The notes: generated by a model not told the origin, from the letters alone. A stretch of 64,000 nt of DNA from Watersipora subatra (GCF_963576615.1 NC_088711.1:62653248-62717247); one strand, 5' to 3'. Positions 23,472 to 35,090 are shown, counted from the stretch's first letter. Numbers and translations are program-made.

Positions 23472-26400
23472 TTGTTCAGATTTGCATTGCAAAATTGCAC
23501 CACTACAATGGCAGAAGTAGCAGACCGGATCAAGCTAATGCAGAAGCAGCAGGAGGACCAGAGACAGCAGCAAGAGGAATACAGACGTCAGCAAGAAGAG
23601 CATAGACAACAACAGCATGAGGAGTTCAAGCAGCAACAAGAGGAATACAGACGTCAGCAAGATGAAAGAATGGAGGAATACAGACGTCAGCAAGATGAAA
23701 GAATGGAGGAGAATAAGAAACTGATGGAGCTACTACTACAAAACCTACAACGGAAACAAGAAACAGCTGCAACCGCTGTTCCAGCCTTCCCAGGTTTTGA
23801 CCCAACAGCAGAGCTACTAACAGATTACATAGACAGATTCAACACCTTCATTGCAGCAAATTCTATTCATCAAGACAAGATTGCTGGCACTTTTCTCACC
23901 AACCAACAGCCTACACTCTACAAGCAGCTTAGTAATATGGCAGCTCAGCTTTCAACACCCAAGCAGATCAACGACCTCAACATGGATGAAATACTGGAAT
24001 TTCTCAAAGACCAGTATGACCTTAAGCGCTTCATTGTTAGAGAGCGTTACAAGTATTGGAGTGACATGCAGAGGAAACCTGGAGAAACTATTCAAGAGTT
24101 AGCTGCCAGAATTCGTCAAGATGCAACTACATGTGCCTTCATAGACATTACAGATCCATTAGATGAGGCTCTCAGAACAAGATTTATATGCTCTGTAAAC
24201 AATGAAGCAGTTCTCAAATCTCTCTTCAAGGTCAAGGACAATGAACTCAACTTCAACAAAGCTATACAGGTAGCACAGGAAACAGAAGAAGCAGCTAAAG
24301 TTGCCAAAGAGACAGTTTATGGAAACTCGTCTAAAGTCAACAAGGTTGCTCAACAGAAATCAAGATACAAACCACTCCAGAAAAACAACTCTACACCTGA
24401 CAAGCAGAAGGAAGGAAAGCTATGCTACAGATGTGACCGAACTAACCATACAGCGGATGACTGCAGATTCAAAGCAGCCACCTGCAACTTTTGTTCTAAA
24501 CAAGGTCACATAGAAAGAGCATGCAAGAAAAAGAAATCATCTGCAGCAGAAAAACCAGTAAAGATGATAGAATGCACATCAACCAAGATGGTGAAACTTG
24601 CTGAAAACATCAAACTGGAGGGAGACAACTTCACACTTGAACTGGACACTGGAGCTTGTGACAACTTCATCTGTAAATCAATATGGGAGAAGCTAGGAAA
24701 GCCAAACCTAAAACCTACTACAGTTAACTACAAATCAGCCTCAGGACATCTCATAGAGACGCTTGGCAGATGTGAGCTAACTGCCCAATTGGATGCACAG
24801 AAAGAAGTCAGACTACCATTTGTGATTAGTGCTGTACAAGATCTCAACCTACTAGGAAGAACTGCTATACAGCAACTAGGCATCTCTATTGATGACAAGC
24901 TACAACAGAACCTTGTATCAACAATCACAGAGAACCAGCCAGATGGGAGGTTACAAATCAAGTGTAAGGAGATGTGCAAAGAATTTCCAGAAATATTCAA
25001 AGACGAGCTAGAATGTCTCAAGAACTTTGAACTAGAGATAAACTTCAAACCTTCAACAAAGCCAGTCTTCTGCCGACCCAGACCAGTTCCTATCGCCTTG
25101 ACAGAAGAGCTCAACCAAGCATACGAAGCAGGTGTAGCTAAAGGCATATGGGAACCAACTCAATTCAACCAGTATGGAACACCAGTTGTACCTGTACGCA
25201 AATCTACAACAGGTCAAGCTGCAGGGAAGATCAGAGTATGTGGAGACTACTCCAAGACTATCAATAATCAGCTAGAAACACATAGGAAACCTATCCCACT
25301 ACCAGAAGATCTAATCAGAAAACTAGGTGGAGGCTATTGCTACACAAAGATTGATTTAGCAGATGCCTACAATCAAATATTGTTGGCACCAGAAAGTCAA
25401 CGACGACTAGCACTATCAACACACCGAGGAGTACTACTACAGAAGAGGTTGCCCTTTGGCATAAGCTCAGCACCAGGGTATTTTCAAGAAATCATGGAGC
25501 AACTGACACAAGACCTCCCAGGAGTAGCAGTATACCTAGATGATATACTAGTGAGTGGAGCCAATGCAGAGAGCCATCTACAAAACTTACGTCGACTTCT
25601 TCAAAGATTAGAAGAAAGAGGGCTCAGATGTAGAAAAGACAAGTGCTGTTTTGCTCAACCGACAGTAGAGTATCTGGGACACAAACTCACTTCAAAGGGA
25701 ATCACTAAAGGAAAGAAGGCAGATGCAGTACAACAGATGCCAGTCCCAACAGACTTAACTCAGCTAAGATCTTTCTTAGGAGCTACACAATTCTACAGCA
25801 AGTTCATACCCAATCTGTCACAACTCACAGGACCATTGCATAAACTGACACGCAAAGGAGAGACCTGGAAGTGGGGCACTGAACAAGAAAAGAGCTTCAA
25901 CAAACTGAAAGATATGCTATCAACTGATAGTGTCTTAGCACACTTCAACGCAGATCTTGACATTGGAATCTCATGTGATGCTTCAGAAACTGGACTGGGA
26001 GCTGTACTATTTCATCGTTATCCTGATGGAAGTGAGAGACCAATAGCCAATGTTTCAAAAACACTGACCAGCACACAGAGGAAATATGGACAAATACAAA
26101 AAGAAGCTCTCTCAATCATATTTGCTCTAAAGAAGTATCACCAGTACCTGTATGGTCGACGGTTTATCTTGGTAACTGACCACAGACCTCTTCTCACACT
26201 TCTAGGACCTACCAAAGGAGTTCCAGCTCTAGCAGCCAACAGACTAGCAAGATGGGCACTGGTACTAAATCAGTATGACTACACCATAGAATACAGATCT
26301 ACCCAGCATCATCAAAATGCAGATGTCCTCTCAAAACTGCCAGTTGGACCTGATAAAGAGTTTGATGCAAGAGAAGATGAGGATGATGTTGATACTGTAT

Positions 26401-27746
26401 GCACTATTCACACTATTGGACAACAGCTCAACGCTACAGACTACAATGTTCTAGCAAAGGAGACAAAGAAAGACCCAACACTAGCCACAGTAATGCGCTA
26501 CACAGCAGAAGGATGGCCTGGTAACAAAGAGATGAAGGAGACTCAGCTGTCACTCTTCCACAAGATCTCTGATTCACTTTCTATCACTGAAGGTTGTCTT
26601 CTATATGGCAACAGAGTAGTCATTCCTGTCAAGTTACAACAGGAAGTATTAAAGATCCTTCACCTTGGACACTTTGGAATGGAAAGAATGAAGAAGCTAG
26701 CTCGAACTGCTGTCTATTGGCCTCGCATTGACTCTGATATAGAGGAGACAAGCCGACAGTGCACTGCCTGTGCGGAACACCAGAAGCTTCCACAGAAGTA
26801 TCCTATACATCCCTGGATGCTACCTGAGAAGCCATGGAGTCGTCTTCACGTAGATCATGCAGTAAACTTCATGGGCAGCCAATGGCTAGTGATGATAGAT
26901 GCCTACTCAAAGTATCCATGCATACACAGGACTTCATCTACTTCTACCAGAGCTACCACAGACATCTTAGAGGAGATATTCGCACACTTTGGATACCCTC
27001 ACGCCATAGTCACTGACAATGCTACCAGCTTCACCTCAGGAGAGTTTCAGCAGTGGTGTCAAGAGAGAAGCATTGTTCACCTCACTGGAGCACCCTACCA
27101 TCCAGCTACAAATGGCGCAGCTGAAAGACTAGTACAATCCTTCAAACAAGCCATGAAGAAATCGTCACTCCCACCTAAATCTGCACTACAACAGTTCCTG
27201 ATGCACTATAGAAGGACACCACTTCCTACAGGATACTCTCCCAGTCAGCTGCTGAATGGAAGACAGATGAGATGCAAGATTGACACCCTATTGCCATCAC
27301 CCGCACACATAGCACAGTTTCATCAATCCAGAGAAGTCAACCGATCTGCAGAAAAGACAGTTAGCAAGATACACAGCTACAATCTTGGAGCACCATGCTA
27401 TGCCTTGTATCATGGACCTAGACGCAACAGACAACCTAGATGGGTTCCAGCCATTGTTACTAAGATATATGGAACTCGTAGTCTCAATGTCAAAGTGGTA
27501 CCAAAGGGACCTACTTGGAGAAGACATGTTGAACAACTCAGACCAAGATACTCAACAGAAGAAGATCAAGACCCTGGAGATAAACCTGATATAACAGAGG
27601 AGACAAAACTGCAACTACCAGCCCCTACAACTGTAACAGAGCAACCTCCGTCTAGAAGAAGACCACGCAACCCTCGTCTACCTGATGGAGATGAGTATAG
27701 CAGAGACAAACCCCGAAGGTCTAAGAGAACCAGAAAGAACCTTTAG
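23472..27746 (+). CDS. Gag-Pol polyprotein of Gypsy retrotransposon
   Basis: Residues 15-90 are a Gln/Glu/Arg-rich coiled coil with repeated EYRRQQ(E/D)E units. A capsid-like region covers about 100-290. Two CCHC zinc knuckles start at about residue 318 (CYRCDRTNHTADDC and CNFCSKQGHIERAC). The aspartic protease motif LDTGA has Asp 392. The RT active site YLDD has Asp 690/691. RNase H starts CDASETGLG (Asp 836) and contains TDHRPLL. The integrase zinc finger (H-X3-H, CX2C near 1080-1110) precedes catalytic Asp 1128, Asp 1182 and Glu 1218, the D,D(35)E spacing. The C-terminus is basic. The first Met (23472) precedes the TTMAEVADR segment; a start at that second Met (about residue 13) is equally possible. 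All catalytic residues checked are present. Confidence 0.95.
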   Translation: MFRFALQNCTTTMAEVADRIKLMQKQQEDQRQQQEEYRRQQEEHRQQQHEEFKQQQEEYRRQQDERMEEYRRQQDERMEENKKLMELLLQNLQRKQETAATAVPAFPGFDPTAELLTDYIDRFNTFIAANSIHQDKIAGTFLTNQQPTLYKQLSNMAAQLSTPKQINDLNMDEILEFLKDQYDLKRFIVRERYKYWSDMQRKPGETIQELAARIRQDATTCAFIDITDPLDEALRTRFICSVNNEAVLKSLFKVKDNELNFNKAIQVAQETEEAAKVAKETVYGNSSKVNKVAQQKSRYKPLQKNNSTPDKQKEGKLCYRCDRTNHTADDCRFKAATCNFCSKQGHIERACKKKKSSAAEKPVKMIECTSTKMVKLAENIKLEGDNFTLELDTGACDNFICKSIWEKLGKPNLKPTTVNYKSASGHLIETLGRCELTAQLDAQKEVRLPFVISAVQDLNLLGRTAIQQLGISIDDKLQQNLVSTITENQPDGRLQIKCKEMCKEFPEIFKDELECLKNFELEINFKPSTKPVFCRPRPVPIALTEELNQAYEAGVAKGIWEPTQFNQYGTPVVPVRKSTTGQAAGKIRVCGDYSKTINNQLETHRKPIPLPEDLIRKLGGGYCYTKIDLADAYNQILLAPESQRRLALSTHRGVLLQKRLPFGISSAPGYFQEIMEQLTQDLPGVAVYLDDILVSGANAESHLQNLRRLLQRLEERGLRCRKDKCCFAQPTVEYLGHKLTSKGITKGKKADAVQQMPVPTDLTQLRSFLGATQFYSKFIPNLSQLTGPLHKLTRKGETWKWGTEQEKSFNKLKDMLSTDSVLAHFNADLDIGISCDASETGLGAVLFHRYPDGSERPIANVSKTLTSTQRKYGQIQKEALSIIFALKKYHQYLYGRRFILVTDHRPLLTLLGPTKGVPALAANRLARWALVLNQYDYTIEYRSTQHHQNADVLSKLPVGPDKEFDAREDEDDVDTVCTIHTIGQQLNATDYNVLAKETKKDPTLATVMRYTAEGWPGNKEMKETQLSLFHKISDSLSITEGCLLYGNRVVIPVKLQQEVLKILHLGHFGMERMKKLARTAVYWPRIDSDIEETSRQCTACAEHQKLPQKYPIHPWMLPEKPWSRLHVDHAVNFMGSQWLVMIDAYSKYPCIHRTSSTSTRATTDILEEIFAHFGYPHAIVTDNATSFTSGEFQQWCQERSIVHLTGAPYHPATNGAAERLVQSFKQAMKKSSLPPKSALQQFLMHYRRTPLPTGYSPSQLLNGRQMRCKIDTLLPSPAHIAQFHQSREVNRSAEKTVSKIHSYNLGAPCYALYHGPRRNRQPRWVPAIVTKIYGTRSLNVKVVPKGPTWRRHVEQLRPRYSTEEDQDPGDKPDITEETKLQLPAPTTVTEQPPSRRRPRNPRLPDGDEYSRDKPRRSKRTRKNL

Positions 27747-27750
27747 CTTA

Positions 27751-27759
27751 GTGAGGAGG
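27751..27759 (+). promoter_or_regulatory. Polypurine tract
   Basis: GTGAGGAGG lies directly before the 3' LTR, five bases after the stop codon. It is the expected plus-strand primer site. Confidence 0.7.
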
Positions 27760-28020
27760 TGTCATGCAAGTGCCAAGTATTATTGGTACTTTGCAAACAA
27801 ACATTATGCTTATTAGCTAAAGCTTTATACAAGCTAATATTATATAGTACTGTCTCATTATAGCTATTAATAATGCTTGTAGCTTTTTACAAAGCTTTTC
27901 TATGACCAAACATATAAATACTTGGGTTTTCTGTTATCAAATCAGTTGTCTCTGGAGCGTGCAATAAACCACATTTCTCTAATTTAATACTCTATTTGAT
28001 TGCTTCTGTGCAGAAAACAT

Positions 28021-28024
<4 letters not shown>
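27760..28024 (+). repeat. 3' LTR of intact Gypsy element
   Basis: Differs from the 5' LTR at one of 265 positions, implying recent insertion. Confidence 0.95.

Positions 28025-28112
<88 letters not shown>
28025..28112. repeat. (TA)n microsatellite
   Basis: About 88 bp of uninterrupted TA dinucleotide directly after the 3' LTR, continuing the shorter TA tract left of the element. Confidence 0.95.
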
Positions 28113-28115
<3 letters not shown>

Positions 28116-28369
28116 CTCATTACCATGTGTGTAAGATTCTTGCCTTTCTCATCCAAAGTCATTATATAAGTTTTATATATTTTCAACAAATTCTGCAGTC
28201 TCAGATGCACAAACTATGGAATAATTGTGTAGTTTTCAGTGTTAAGTCAATAGGAGTTCATAGAGCAGCTGATTCACTATACACATCACCACGACAAGCA
28301 TCATGCTATTTATATGCCTCACTTATTTGGATTATTCGCATATCTAGGGTGTACTATCATATTTCAGGA

Positions 28370-28562
28370 TTTACTATTCATATATCTAGGGTTTATATAT
28401 ATATAAACCCTAGATATATGATATAGATATCTAGGGTTTATATATATATATATAAACCCTAGATATATGATATAGATATCTAGGGTTTATATATATATCT
28501 ATATAGAAACCCTATATATATATATCTATATATATAGATATATATATATCTATATATATATA

Positions 28563-28647
<85 letters not shown>

Positions 28648-28740
28648 ATATGTATATCTATATATATAGATGTATATATAGATATATATCTATATAGATA
28701 TATATCTATATAGATATATATATATATATATATATATATA
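28370..28740. repeat. Palindromic TAGGGTTTA units and complex TA/CTATAT repeat
   Basis: CTAGGGTTTATATATATATA and its complement alternate three times between 28388 and 28510, each unit itself palindromic. They are followed by about 230 bp of (TA)n interspersed with CTATAT/AGATAT. The region can fold on itself almost entirely. Confidence 0.85.
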
Positions 28741-28744
28741 GAAC

Positions 28745-29025
28745 TATATTTCCCAACTAGGAGGCTTCTATCAATATATAATCCATGTTAGGAGGCTCTG
28801 AAAAATTAGGAGGCGTCCAGGGAGCCTCCTAATTCTAGCAGTGTTTATAGTGCTTAACAACCCTATAGAAGTATTTTAAACATGTTTCCCATAATTGCCT
28901 TATATATCTATATTCATATATATGGAAAAGAGGAGACAACTCCAACAAAAATGTGTAATTTTCTATCAATAAATTATAAACTCTAGGAGGCTCTTATATA
29001 TGGAACTAGGAGGCATATATCAATT
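28745..29025. repeat. Cluster of TAGGAGGC motifs
   Basis: TAGGAGGC recurs about five times in 280 bp, plus one inverted copy (GCCTCCTAA) that pairs with a direct one to form a hairpin at about 28805-28834. No known element recognised. Confidence 0.6.
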
Positions 29026-29029
29026 TTAA

Positions 29030-29862
29030 AATATTCTTACTTTTAATTGTTTTGGTATCGTTTCAGTTAATAGCACAATCTATTTAAAAGCACATTGCAA
29101 TAAGCTTATGACTAAGCATCAACCAATACAAGGAATTAGCAGCTATGTCGGATACAGTCAGTTTTGCTAATATTCATGATAGCTTTATTAGATTTGAGAA
29201 ATAAAGTTGTATATTAACAAACTACAATACATTACAATTTATTTGCTGACCCTCTTTATGGTTTTCAAGACTTCCATTTAAGCACTCCCTTTTTTTTGCA
29301 AGGTTTCTCATTGATCTGCTCTTTTTTTGTGAAAATTCACAATAATTGCACATTATGGTTTCAACTGATGTTTTAGCATGGCTGTAGTAAAAGTTTAAAT
29401 AAGTCTATAATCAGTACAATTCATATTTTCGCTGCCGTTGCATCCAGCCACAAAATAAATCTTTTTTTGAAACTTTGCATCCGAACGCAATACCTGAGAG
29501 ATGGTTTTCTAGTCAAAGAATTGATTTTTTAAATTTATTGAAGTAAAGTGGCGAAAATATAACCACAGTATATAACAGCTAAAGAGATGTGGCTGTTATA
29601 ATGTTGCTGTGGCTGTTAGGACTATTAGCTCTTCACCCATGTAGTCTACTAGAGCTTGGTAGCAGCAGAATAACTACATGTAAGGGAGCACGTCACATTT
29701 GGTAAGTTGATAATGTTATTTTAATCAATTTACAGTTTATTTACTTGAAACATACAGTTGTAGAAAAACAGTATAAATTTTATTTAATATTGAAATAGGA
29801 CTAGCGTGAAAAAAGTATGTTTCAATTATTATAGCTTTTAAGGAATGTAGCATAGAACACGT
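29030..29862. other. AT-rich sequence, no gene seen
   Basis: No open frame of interest, repeat or RNA gene recognised. Confidence 0.4.
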
Positions 29863-30228
29863 TTGATATATATTTTTACACCTGTTTATGTCATCCAACT
29901 GCTGATATTGTTCTGCATAGAAAAGTCAAGAAAGGTCAGCATTATAATAAAAAAAAGTACAAGTACAAATAAGAGGCTCTCTACAATTTCATCCAATGCT
30001 GAGTGCCTCAATAAAACAGCAAATATCTACCAAGAAGCACTAACCAAGAGTGGATATAGCCACCAACTATCATACCAAGAACATCTATCTACATCTGAAA
30101 ACAGACTACGCAAACGGAGCAGGACGATTACATGGTACAACCCACCTTGAAGCAATAATGTCTATACTAACATCGGTAAACTCTTCATCCAACTAGTCGA
30201 GACGGAATTTACGACAAGGCACCTACTA
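29863..30228 (+). pseudogene. Reverse-transcriptase-like relic, left half (interrupted)
   Basis: The frame ends ...NRLRKRSRTITWYNPP, then a TGA, then continues in frame as ...NNVYTNIGKLFIQLVE...RHLL up to the transposon boundary at 30229. The phrase WFNPP(x)nTNIGKxFL followed by HKLHKIFN is a familiar conserved block in repetitive animal reverse transcriptases; I lean to a Penelope-like element but cannot confirm the clade. The in-frame stop and the insertion make it a dead copy. Its continuation is at 57459. Confidence 0.5.
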
Positions 30229-30990
30229 CACTGTAAAAACTGTCAGACTTAGTGCGTGTGAAAAGTGAGTGATTCAGTGCAGTGACTGCTTGAATAATGC
30301 ATAATATTAGGCATTGGATGAATATTTTTCTGCAGTCCGAAAAACAATGCACTTTGTTAAAATATCCCCTTCTTTAAAACGCACTGTGATGAACTAAATA
30401 TTGAATTAAATTCTCAGGCAATGCAATGAAATCGCATTCAGTGTGTATTTTGCCATTACCTATCAGTATATTACAATGCGCTTAATGCTTAAACATTGCA
30501 CTTTGTATATAAAGCTAATGCGTATGATGCGTTTGTGATCCGCTTAACAGCGCCGAGTGAATTAAATTAAGATAAACACAATGAGTGCATAGAGAGCATT
30601 GATAATTATGCATTAACTGTTTATAATTTTTATGCGGTGAGGGTGTAGGCTTCAGGCATTTATGCACTGCTTGTGTTAACTAAATAAAAACTTGATAAGC
30701 GATTAAAATTTTGAACAGTAATGCGTCAGCTGCATTAAACTTGCAACACAGCCATTGCATTATTAGCAAAAATTTATGCACTGGTTGAATTGTTTACAAA
30801 AAATACTCACTACATGCTTAATAGTTGACAAATAAATAAGATACAGTAAACAGTCAGCGCATTAAATTTCCACATTTATGCAATGGTTGTGTGATTTTGT
30901 ACTTGAACTCAATAGGCGTGTATAGTTGAGAATATTAATGCATTGACTAGTTTAAGTATCAAGGTAGTCAGCGTCGTTTGTTTTGAAAGC
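30229..30990 (+). repeat. Left terminus and subterminal repeat block
   Basis: After CACTGTAAAAA there is about 750 bp with many variants of a motif around ATGCANTGNNTGNNTT (for example TGCAGTGACTGCTTGAA, TGCACTGCTTGTGTTAA, TGCACTGGTTGAATTG, TGCAATGGTTGTGTGA, TGCATTGACTAGTTTAA), plus GTGCGTGTGAAAA close to the end. CACTA-type elements have such arrays as transposase or accessory-protein binding sites. Confidence 0.6.
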
Positions 30991-31144
30991 CTATGAGCTG
31001 AATGTATTATTTACACTAAACCTCAACAGATTACCAGATGTTCAAATTCTGACCTGTCAATGTAATAGCTCATCTTAATTTACAATGCGATCAATTCATT
31101 AGGTCTGCACTAGCTCAGGCCCTAATCACTTTATCTGAATTGGA

Positions 31145-31192
31145 GTTGTCCCAATTTGAAATGGTCACGTGACCATTTCGAGTGGGGACAAT
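31145..31192. repeat. Palindrome centred on CACGTG
   Basis: GAAATGGTCAC|GTGACCATTTC (31158-31179) is a perfect 22-bp palindrome, with outer arms extending imperfectly (TTGTCCC...GGGGACAA). The centre is an E-box-like CACGTG. It could be a remnant fold-back or a protein-binding site. Confidence 0.7.
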
Positions 31193-31930
31193 TCTATTGC
31201 GGAATCCTACCTTTTTTCAATTGCTGTTTGCTGGTAATATCTGATGAGCATAGGTCTACATCTAAAGGATTACCAAACTTTGTTTTCATAATTACCGGTT
31301 TTCAACATGTCAAAGGAAGACCTTGACAAGCAGACACCAAGTGGTTAAACTTTTAATATGGCCATCCTCTGATCTACAGGTCTGTGTTATTATAGTAAGT
31401 GATTATATCTCGTGTGTATAATCTCAATGGCTTTAAGAGTTGGTCATTTTGCGAGATGGTCAAGGGCAGGCAACATTTCCAGCTGAATTACATCCAACAT
31501 GGAGTAGTTTGAGACATGGAAAACAACACCAATATTTGAGGTGAACTCTGCATATGTGATTCCGTTTGCGACAAACCAAACCCTTGAAATTTTTTCCGCA
31601 AAAGAAAATTAACTATTTCCCAAAAAAAAAACCAAGGTATATTCAACTTTACAAAATAAGACTTGACAATTTCTACAGAAAAGTGATACGGTTGATAGGG
31701 ATGTGGAGAGCGGTAGACATAATTGGAATATTCCAATTGAATTGGAAGTTAATAAAACGGGTTAGTAATTCCTCCAACTATTATTAGTTTTTTAAGGCGA
31801 CAAAGTTTTTCATTTCCCTAACTCATAAAGCGAACCGATTGGTTGAATAATAAAACCGATCATGTAATGTTTTGGGGGAGTTGCCCCCTCTCGCCTTTCG
31901 AGTTTAACTTCCTCCATCGGGAGTTGTTAA
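31193..31930. other. Transposon interior, no gene recognised
   Basis: Open stretches on both strands around 31490-31790 overlap each other and show no domain or splice support. Confidence 0.3.
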
Positions 31931-31934
31931 CCCT

Positions 31935-32760
31935 TTGGCAGGTGAGCTCTGTTATCACCACCTACTAGTATTACTACCATTACCCTGTGTATACTTCTTC
32001 ACTATGAAAATCAATTTGGTATTTTCACCATAGCTCCACCATTCTTGAAAAACTTTTATTTAATTCAAAGATGTGAGCTGTGAGCGAACTACTATAAATA
32101 AATGCCCCGACTCACACGCCCCTCACAAGTGTTTTATGTCTGCTACGTTAAACAGTTGGTAATTATAAATTGTCACTGCTATTATTATTTTAGAGCCGCA
32201 AATTTTCTGCAACCTAAATATAGTATGCAACTATTGATAATTGAACAAAAATATTGTTCTCCTGCTTTGGCGGAATTGTCCTCTCTCGCTTTTGATACTA
32301 GTTTAGCGACAGCATGTTTAATATCATTGGCCACTGCAAACAAAGTTGGCCAACTCCCAAGCAGCTTAGCTTGCCCATCACCATCTGTTAGTATATTATT
32401 ATTACCATTAACACCCTGCGTATACCCAAACTATTCCCACTTCGCAGAGAATAGTGCATTTTACCCTAACTTCAACTTTCTCGCAAAAAATTATCTTCTT
32501 CTATTCAATAATGTGAATTGCAAGAAAATTACATACTCATAGTTTTCAATAGACCGCAAAACAGTAAACCAGCTGGTAATAAGTGTTATAGCATTTTAGA
32601 GTTGGAAATTTCACACCACTAACATAGAGTGCAGCTATTGATAATTGGTGGAATTGTCCTCTCTCGCTATTGCTACTAATTTAGCTAGTGTGGATCGTTC
32701 ATTTTAACTTAATTTCACAATTAAAATCTCATTTTTCATTTTATCGACAATGGCTCGGAA
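31935..32760 (+). repeat. Degenerate direct duplication (~400-bp unit)
   Basis: A segment starting near 31935 (CTACTAGTATTACTACCATT...CCTGTGTATAC) recurs at about 32385. A segment at about 32220-32300 (CTATTGATAATTG... GGAATTGTCCTCTCTCGCT) recurs at about 32630-32680. Order and orientation are the same, with indels between, so the two halves are an old tandem duplication. Confidence 0.6.
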
Positions 32761-35090
32761 AATATGCAATTGTGATAATCGACAAGTCGGCAGTGCAGTG
32801 CAGACCAGGACCATTGTGACTTCACCAGCCCATGTATCTTTTTTTCTTTGAAGCATCGTAAACCCGCTTCAATTCTTTTGAAACAATGTGAACAACAGGC
32901 ATACTGCTCTGCATTAAGATGTCCTAAGATTTTTGAGCCTATCTACTAGTAGAACTAATGTGAAAGTGCAATTATCTCTCGATTAGTGGCGATCATTAGT
33001 GGACCTACGTATTCTGCAAAAAGGATGGCTTGCTCCAAAGGTTTGCCATCTACAGAACTAAGTTTTATAGTTGTGCTCACCTGAGAGTGAAATTTTTTTG
33101 GCGTATGAGGAGTTCTTCTTGTAGTCTATTTCTGACATCAACTTGACACAACCGAGAACGCGTCTACTGTCTGAAAATACAAATAATATGTTGATTTAAT
33201 TGACTTATTTAGCCTATGCTACACTTTCACCACACAAGTCTTATTAACCATCAAACTGCCGGATACATTCTATAAAGTGGGTTAATTCAAAGTGCAGAGT
33301 AGATGTAGATATTATATTATAAATACTGCCCTGCTACCGCTACCGACATGCCAAGATAACTTCTGGTATATCTCTATTTCCTTGTTATGATTACCATGCT
33401 GATCCGAACACACGGGGTTGGGAATCCAAGCGGTGACCTGTCATATCATGAACAAAATTTCCATAACTGGCGTCAATTGATATATTTACGGGCAACGAAA
33501 ATGCGGCCTCCTTGCACAGAATTGGAGGTTCAATATTATCTACCCTTGTAAAAAGGGGTAAGATACAAGAATATCTAATAAAAATTAAGTTTTTTTTAAA
33601 GTTTTTAATCACAACTAGGATATTGCAATGGGAGTGGTCTGCCTAACCAAAGATATTGTTATTTTTAATTTTAAAATATGTCATGAAAATTCATACCGGT
33701 ATGCCATTTATTGCATTTATCACTAGCAAAGTAAATGTAAGAATTACCAACAATAATGACCCATGCTCATGATTGGATTGAAGAACATTGACTGCTGTGG
33801 AAATGTTTTTTTTTAATTTAAAAGTATATATTTGATGTGAGTAAAGATAGCTCAGAGTTTTCATGCAACTCTCATTGAATCGTGAGCGTCATTGAGTACT
33901 ATGATATTACAATAACGATTGATAAGCCTCAAAGTCAAATCCTAATATAAAGCTAAAATAAAGCTATGTCTTCCCAAACCACAGTTAGAAGCTCAAGTCG
34001 TTTCAGTTACATAAAAATATCAATGTAGGCCTAAAGATAATAAATCTATGTTCTTGAGTTAAAAAAAATAGGATTATCTAAGCGCTTACTGTCGGCATCA
34101 CAGGTTTTCTGTTGGTATCCTTGATCCTCCACTTAGCTTATCTGCCACACATTTCCTGGCGAAATCTGAAAAAATATCACGTCTCATACAATGTGGCTTT
34201 AACTAGTATACATATAGTACAGGGTAAATCTCATCGGAACTTCAAGTGAACACTGTGTTTTTTCATGTTCTTCAGAAAGATAGAAAATTTTTAGTCATTA
34301 TTCGTTTGGAAACAGCAAATAATTCTAAACGGTTGTCGCAGAGCATCTTAGAGAGGGTTATTATATTTGTGCAGTTTGGCGTTGGATTGGATGTTGACAG
34401 CTTTTTGCCACTAAGGCTAAATTTATTGCATAGCTTTCTCAACAAAATATTTAAATTATAAAAATCATAAAATTATAATAATAAAGCGGTGCTGTTCACA
34501 AACTAAGAGACGCAATGGTATATAGCTTTATCCTTAGTGAAATCAACCTCCATAGAAATTTGTATAATACTGAAAGTATGAAGGAGTTGTCAGCACAACC
34601 ACATTACTTTCTAGCTTGTAAGATCCAAATGGAGCCAAAACTGACGGTGGCAAGTCAGTCTGGTGAAAACACATTACATATTGCAGCCTTATATCTCTGA
34701 TGTTGGCATGCGATATTTTTTCTGATACTGTCAGCACCGCAACATTCCCATATTCTCAATGGCAATCAGCTGTCGGCTTACCTACCCAAACTGCAACACT
34801 GTTGGTAATGCAAGTCATTTGGAATTAATTAGCCTGGACAAAAATATCGAGTGGTAAATTTAGGCCTAACTTGGAGGCCTAAATTTGGAGCAAGCCTAAC
34901 TGCTTGCTCCAAAAATAGCTAGGTAACTCTGTTTAGAGGGATATAATATGGTTTATAATATAAATAATTAATAACAGAATTGCTATCCCATGAAGAATAA
35001 CCGGTTAACTGCAACGGGCGTGTAGGCTAACACAAAAGGTTTGTCAAAGTTTTTTGGATCCATCATACCTCCTAGCCTACACTGTGTTGC
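32761..35090. other. Transposon interior, no gene recognised
   Basis: A minus-strand piece at about 33545-33484 (..NIEPPILCKEAAFSLP followed by GTAAAT) looks exon-like but stands alone. Otherwise AT-rich without supported features. A short inverted repeat with the phrase GGCCTAAATTTGGAGCAAGC lies near 34860-34900. Confidence 0.3.

Larger units (their letters stand above)
23158..28024 (+). mobile_element. Young, apparently intact Gypsy LTR retrotransposon
   Basis: Total 4867 bp. The LTRs are 23158-23422 and 27760-28024 (265 bp each), TGTCATGC...CATAACA, differing by eye at one base (A at 23353, G at 27955). The single ORF is 1424 residues with no stop or shift. A primer-binding-like TTGGCAACAAGG follows the 5' LTR by about 8 bp, and a polypurine AGTGAGGAGG precedes the 3' LTR. 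It is inserted in a TA microsatellite, so the target duplication (TATAT-like) cannot be defined. One fused Gag-Pol ORF and the domain order suggest a Mag-type or related Gypsy lineage; that placement is inference. Confidence 0.95.

Noticed and set aside
24116..25147. Minus-strand ORFs within the intact Gypsy element
   Set aside because: They are antisense shadows of the 1424-codon Gag-Pol ORF.
31926..31950. TTAACCCTTTGGCAGG as a piggyBac terminus
   Set aside because: No inverted partner found at a reasonable distance, and the match is too short to call.
32102..32542. 146-codon plus-strand ORF
   Set aside because: It overlaps a degenerate direct duplication whose other copy is not open, and has no domain or splice signals.
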